Assembly: GCA_025362155.1 (NCBI GenBank) | Contig: JANYHX010000239.1 | Span: forward strand, 1 to 10,132 | Source: Gallionella sp. | GTDB lineage: Bacteria > Pseudomonadota > Gammaproteobacteria > Burkholderiales > Gallionellaceae | DNA: 10,132 nucleotides | Reading direction: 5' to 3' | Shown here: positions 7,621 to 10,132 of the stretch, in pieces | Position numbering within the stretch: the stretch's first letter is position 1 | Layout: each line of letters begins with the position of its first letter | Position numbers and translations under genes: made by a program | Notes under the pieces: generated by a model | The model's input: only the letters and a program-made list of their open reading frames with translations | Database searches by the model: none | Told to the model about the DNA's origin: nothing

Positions 7621-8517
7621 ATGACGATATATTTGAACGGCGAGTACATGCCCATCGAAGAAGCAAAAATTTCCGTGCTGGATCGCGGCTTTATTTTTGG
7701 TGATGGTGTGTATGAAGTGATACCGGTTTATTCACGCAAAGCGTTTCGCTTAGAGGGACATTTGCGGCGTCTGCAACACAGCCTGGACAGCATCCAGCTG
7801 AGCAATCCGCACAACGATGGCGAGTGGACAAAGCTAATCAACGAACTCATCGCGCGCAATGCCGCGGAAGATCAATACCTGTATTTGCACCTCACCCGAG
7901 GGGTGGCGAAACGCGATCATGCTTTTCCAAAACCGCCGGTTAAGCCTACGGTATTCATGATGAGCAGCCCGCTACTCACCCCACCTGCCACATTGCTGCA
8001 AAGTGGCATTGCCTGCATAACCGCGCCGGATAACCGCTGGCTGCGCTGCGACATCAAGGCTATCGCGCTGTTGCCCAATGTGCTGTTGCGCCAGATGGCG
8101 ATTGAGGCGGGCGCGATGGAAACTATTCTGATTCGTGCCGAATCCAACAACGAAGACGCGTTCATGACTGAAGGCGCGGCCAGCAATATTTTTGTGGTCA
8201 AGAATGGCAAGCTGCTCGCGCCGCCCAAGGATAATCTGATGTTGCCCGGCATCACCTACGATGTGATATTGGAAATCGCTGCCGCAAATAATATCCCGTA
8301 TGAAGTGCGGCGCATCGTCGCTGCTGAAGTTTTTGCGGCGGATGAATTGTTGCTTACCTCGTCCACCAAAGAGGTATTGCCGATTACGCAACTTGATGGC
8401 AAGCCGGTCGGTAATGGCAAGCCGGGCGCGATGTTCACGCAGCTCCACCAGCTCTACCAGGATTTCAAACGCGATGTGATGCGCGCTACCACTCTCCCTC
8501 CGAGGGATAACCAGTGA
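7621..8517 (+). CDS. dat: D-amino acid aminotransferase, PLP fold type IV
   Basis: 298-aa cytoplasmic transaminase of the BCAT/D-alanine transaminase fold, expected to interconvert D-alanine and D-glutamate with their keto acids. Fold-type IV markers: YLNGEYMP at the start, DRGFIFGDGVYEVIP (21-35), the PLP lysine Lys146 in RCDIKAIALLPNVL, the TEGAASNIF phosphate and cofactor loop (183-191) and LLTSSTKEVLPI near the C-terminus. RCDIK and DRGFIFGDG favour D-amino acid transaminase over branched-chain transaminase or aminodeoxychorismate lyase, though substrate cannot be fixed by sequence. It probably feeds D-amino acids to the wall pathway served by the upstream carboxypeptidase. Its ATG abuts the MITE. 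The last codons (ATTLPPRDNQ) overlap the second structured repeat, so the C-terminal tail may be repeat-derived. Confidence 0.88.
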   Translation: MTIYLNGEYMPIEEAKISVLDRGFIFGDGVYEVIPVYSRKAFRLEGHLRRLQHSLDSIQLSNPHNDGEWTKLINELIARNAAEDQYLYLHLTRGVAKRDHAFPKPPVKPTVFMMSSPLLTPPATLLQSGIACITAPDNRWLRCDIKAIALLPNVLLRQMAIEAGAMETILIRAESNNEDAFMTEGAASNIFVVKNGKLLAPPKDNLMLPGITYDVILEIAAANNIPYEVRRIVAAEVFAADELLLTSSTKEVLPITQLDGKPVGNGKPGAMFTQLHQLYQDFKRDVMRATTLPPRDNQ

Positions 8518-8568
8518 CTTGGCGGCTGTTTTTAGGTGGCCTAGTCAAATGGCTAGTTGTTCCATCAG
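8495..8568 (+). repeat. Structured repeat unit, copy 2 (spans the dat stop codon)
   Basis: Hairpin A is TCCCT-CCG-AGGGA (8495-8507), then ATAACCAG overlapping its last base; hairpin B pairs 8515-8526 with 8536-8547, starting at the dat stop codon; hairpin C is ATGG (8549-8552) with CCAT (8562-8565). Over 8513-8568 it matches copy 1 at 44 of 56 positions. Of the 12 differences, 10 fall in the hairpin B stem, where three pairs change on both sides and stay paired. It ends just before the ribosome binding site of the next gene. Confidence 0.65.
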
Positions 8569-8576
8569 GGATAGGG

Positions 8577-8581
8577 AGGAG
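8577..8581 (+). promoter_or_regulatory. Strong ribosome binding site of the DUF493 gene with upstream anti-SD
   Basis: AGGAG lies 8 bases before the ATG at 8590, within AGGGAGGAG. CTCCCT at 8494-8499, inside the end of dat, is complementary to AGGGAG at 8573-8578, so the site could be masked until ribosomes reach the end of dat. Confidence 0.5.
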
Positions 8582-8589
8582 AAAACGCC

Positions 8590-8889
8590 ATGAGTGAATC
8601 ACCACCAGACAAATTGTCTGAAAGCAAACTGGCCCACAGCTTGATCGACTACCCCTGCGACTTCCCGATCAAAATATTCGGGCAGCAACAAGCGGGTTTT
8701 GCGCAAGCCGTGCTGGAAGTGGTGAACAAACACGATCCAAATTTTGCCGCCGCCAGCATGGAAATGCGCGCCAGCAAAAACGCGCGCTACATCAGCCTGA
8801 CCTGCACTGTGCGCGCCACCTCGCGCGAACAACTGGACGCGTTGTATCAGGACTTGTGCGATCATCCGTTGATTGTAATGGTTCTTTGA
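8590..8889 (+). CDS. ybeD: DUF493 family protein (YbeD-like)
   Basis: 99-aa cytoplasmic protein of the YbeD/DUF493 family, which has a small alpha-beta ACT-like fold. Family features are IDYPCDFPIKIFG near residue 20, a middle VLEVVNKHDP stretch, ISLTCTVRATSREQLDALYQDL, and the terminal HPLIVMVL. The gene commonly sits just before lipB, as here, and has been called a possible lipoate regulatory protein from that position; its biochemical role is not established. It begins 72 bases after the dat stop with a strong Shine-Dalgarno. Confidence 0.9.
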   Translation: MSESPPDKLSESKLAHSLIDYPCDFPIKIFGQQQAGFAQAVLEVVNKHDPNFAAASMEMRASKNARYISLTCTVRATSREQLDALYQDLCDHPLIVMVL

Positions 8890-9011
8890 TTCCATCGTTA
8901 TTTCGAAGGTCAAACAAGGCGGCGACAAGTGAACGATGCAGGCAGTACAAATTGCACGATCATTAGTGAGCGGGGAAGCCAACGCAGTATCGCCGATGAA
9001 ATGGAGATGGA

Positions 9012-9647
9012 ATGATTCCGCACGTCAAATCATTAGGCTTGGTCGAGTACCAGCCAATCTGGGATGCGATGAAGCAATTCACCGCCGGACGGACCAGCAC
9101 AACACGCGACGAAATCTGGCTGGTGCAACACCCGCCCGTTTACACACAAGGTCTGGCGGGCAAGCCGGAGCATCTGTTGCATCACACCAATATCCCTGTC
9201 ATCAAAATAGATCGCGGCGGACAGATCACCTATCACGGCCCCGGCCAGATCGTGGCCTACCTGCTGCTCGACATGCGCCGCTGGAAAATTACCGTGCGCG
9301 AGCTGGTACGGCTGATGGAACAGGCCGTGATCGATTTGCTCGGCGAATACGGCGTAGCCTCGCATGGCCGTAAGGACGCGCCCGGCGTATATGTGGATGA
9401 CGCAAAAATTGCCGCGCTGGGACTAAAGATCAAGAACGGTTATTGCTATCATGGTCTGGCGTTCAATGTGGACATGGACCTCACACCATTCGCCAACATC
9501 AATCCCTGCGGCTATGCCGGACTGCGCGTCATGCAAGCCTGCGAACTGGGCATTACCGTTTCGATTAACGAACTGCAAGCGCAACTGGCGCAAAATCTAG
9601 TTCATGGCTTGGAGCAGCATGTAGAGTTGAAGCAGCATCCAAAATAA
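9012..9647 (+). CDS. lipB: Octanoyl-[acyl carrier protein]:protein octanoyltransferase
   Basis: Transfers octanoate from acyl carrier protein to lipoyl domains of 2-oxoacid dehydrogenases and the glycine cleavage H protein, the first step of endogenous lipoate synthesis. The 211-aa protein shows VQHPPVYTQG (38-47), RGGQITYHGPGQIVAY (68-83), the catalytic Lys132 in AKIAALGLKI and the catalytic Cys166 in INPCGYAG, so it looks intact. The ATG at 9012 is preceded by GGAG at about 6 nt; earlier ATGs are out of frame. The 122-bp gap before it (8890-9011) shows no firm promoter or terminator. LipA, the sulfur-inserting partner often encoded next, is absent from the rest of this window. Confidence 0.95.
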   Translation: MIPHVKSLGLVEYQPIWDAMKQFTAGRTSTTRDEIWLVQHPPVYTQGLAGKPEHLLHHTNIPVIKIDRGGQITYHGPGQIVAYLLLDMRRWKITVRELVRLMEQAVIDLLGEYGVASHGRKDAPGVYVDDAKIAALGLKIKNGYCYHGLAFNVDMDLTPFANINPCGYAGLRVMQACELGITVSINELQAQLAQNLVHGLEQHVELKQHPK

Positions 9648-9663
9648 AAAAAGGGGATAAGTC

Positions 9664-9739
9664 ATGCCTGTTCCGCAAACCGTCCTAAATTTGGTCGAAA
9701 ACTTCGATGTCTTCCGCCAGAAACATATTGCACTCATTG
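9664..9739 (+). pseudogene. N-terminal remnant resembling an Eco57I-type restriction-modification protein
   Basis: ATG at 9664 follows AGGGG at about 7 nt, 16 bases after the lipB stop, so a real gene start is likely. The first residues, MPVPQTVLNLVENFDVF, resemble the opening PxxVLxLVxxFDxxR of Eco57I-like fused methyltransferase/endonuclease proteins as I recall them. Soon after FRQKH the expected continuation (a YNExQxR...FI stretch) does not appear, and sequence of an insertion element follows. The frame stays open to 9957, but beyond about 9740 it overlaps the transposase gene in another frame and does not read as protein. The exact breakpoint is not visible. The family call rests on some 25 residues and is tentative. 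Confidence 0.45.
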
Positions 9740-10132
9740 ACAGAGTGAGGAAGGCGGATACAACAACTGGAACAAGGATACGGGATATATGGCTGGGCGC
9801 GGATCAAGCGGTATGCTTGCCGGATGGAAACCATCAGCGAAGAGGCCATCCGGCGGCTGGAAGCACTCAAGTTCTGGGACAAGCACGGGCTGGACGCGAC
9901 ACAAGACTTTTACAAGGTGTCCAGGCGCACCCTGTTTCGTTGGAAGCGCCTATATAAAACTTCCGGCCGCAAACCCGTTAGCCTGCCCAACCAAAGCCGT
10001 GCACCGACACGACGACGAGTACGGCTATGGCCTGCTGCCGTGTTGGCAAGATTGCGTGAGTTGCGTCTGAGCCACCCCAGCCTGGGGGCGGAGAAGTTGC
10101 AGATATTCCTGGCGGACTGGTGTGAGCCACGC
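9740..10132 (+). mobile_element. IS481-like insertion sequence, left part (runs off the window)
   Basis: Inferred from the transposase gene at 9824 and from the broken reading frame to its left. The left boundary is only approximate (somewhere near 9728-9785); terminal repeats cannot be confirmed because the right end is outside the window. Confidence 0.5.
9824..10132 (+). CDS. IS481-like transposase, N-terminal part (3' partial)
   Basis: 103 codons open to the window edge. An N-terminal helix-turn-helix is clear: EEAIRRLEALKFWDKHGLDA, then VSRRTLFRWKRLYK, then LPNQSRAPTRRR and the spacer HPSLGAEKLQIFLADWC, which is the layout of IS481/integrase-core transposases before their DDE catalytic domain (not reached here). 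The DDE residues therefore cannot be checked. The start is uncertain: ATG at 9824 has a poor ribosome binding site, and the frame continues upstream with protein-like residues (YGIYGWARIKRYACR) to a TGA at 9746-9748, without ATG, GTG or TTG. An AGGAAGG at 9748-9754 hints at a start near 9758-9767, possibly CTG at 9767, or a lost start codon. Confidence 0.75.
   Translation, partial: METISEEAIRRLEALKFWDKHGLDATQDFYKVSRRTLFRWKRLYKTSGRKPVSLPNQSRAPTRRRVRLWPAAVLARLRELRLSHPSLGAEKLQIFLADWCEPR

Larger units (their letters stand above)
7415..7622. mobile_element. 202-bp MITE-like element with 21-bp inverted ends and AAT target duplication
   Basis: The left end 7418-7438 (starting GGGCGCCTCTAAAAAT) and right end 7599-7619 are inverted repeats with 20 of 21 positions identical. 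AAT flanks both sides (7415-7417 and 7620-7622), and the right copy shares its AT with the transaminase start codon. There is no transposase or plausible coding frame inside. Removing the element and one AAT restores a gap of GAAGTAGCAA between the carboxypeptidase stop and the transaminase ATG. GGG-starting ends and a 3-bp ANT duplication recall the ISL2 group of IS5-family elements; that link is from memory and is inference. The interior holds several hairpins, a TATAAT and one copy of a structured repeat. Confidence 0.85.

Noticed and set aside
7445..7666. Minus-strand open frame across the MITE
   Set aside because: It runs through the inverted repeat and into dat, and shows no protein-like pattern; the element is better read as non-coding.
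8890..9011. Possible promoter in the ybeD-lipB gap
   Set aside because: TTGATT and TACAAA-like hexamers are not at a proper spacing, so no promoter is called.
9006..9015. GAGATGGAAT shared with the MITE (7590-7599)
   Set aside because: Only 10 bases, in a purine-rich ribosome binding region, with no flanking similarity; most likely chance.
8936..9373. Open frame starting before and overlapping lipB
   Set aside because: Out of frame with the clearly real lipB and without recognisable protein features.

Overview
The window looks like part of a chromosome from a betaproteobacterium, most likely of the Nitrosomonadales/Gallionellaceae kind. This rests on gene content and order: argB, pyrimidine 5'-nucleotidase and slmA-type genes as one cluster, and a D,D-carboxypeptidase, D-amino acid transaminase, DUF493 and lipB series as another. 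The taxonomic call is inference. A core-gene block is flanked on both sides by accessory DNA.

Layout. (1) 1-2111, + strand: the 3' part of a large ABC/SMC-type ATPase with a CPxC knuckle and a C-terminal helical domain, resembling RloC/PrrC-like or other phage-defence ATPases; its N-terminus with Walker A lies outside the window. (2) 2122-2160: a hairpin between convergent genes, probably a terminator for both. (3) 2211-5452, - strand: a tight operon read as argB (arginine synthesis), HAD nucleotidase, slmA (nucleoid occlusion) and DAHP synthase (entry to aromatic amino acids), with junctions of only 3 to 13 bases. (4) 5519-5642: three hairpins, including a perfect 20-bp inverted repeat, between argB and a gene for a periplasmic PCuAC copper chaperone (5647-6102, -). 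(5) 6103-6220: divergent promoter region. (6) 6221-9647, + strand: PBP5-type carboxypeptidase, D-amino acid transaminase, DUF493/YbeD and LipB, which serve peptidoglycan maturation, D-amino acid metabolism and lipoate attachment. (7) 9664-10132: the first codons of what looks like an Eco57I-type restriction-modification gene, cut off by an IS481-like insertion sequence that runs off the window, where lipA would often be found.

The most interesting signal is non-coding. A 202-bp MITE-like element (7418-7619) with 21-bp terminal inverted repeats and an AAT duplication sits exactly at the start codon of the transaminase gene, and its right end supplies the apparent Shine-Dalgarno sequence. Inside it is a roughly 75-nt structured unit that recurs, diverged, at 8495-8568 across the stop codon of the same gene. 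Most differences between the two copies fall in stem positions, and three base pairs change in a compensating way. This suggests a conserved hairpin element (RNA or single-stranded DNA) that I do not recognise. In the second copy a stretch complementary to the next gene's ribosome binding site suggests translational coupling.
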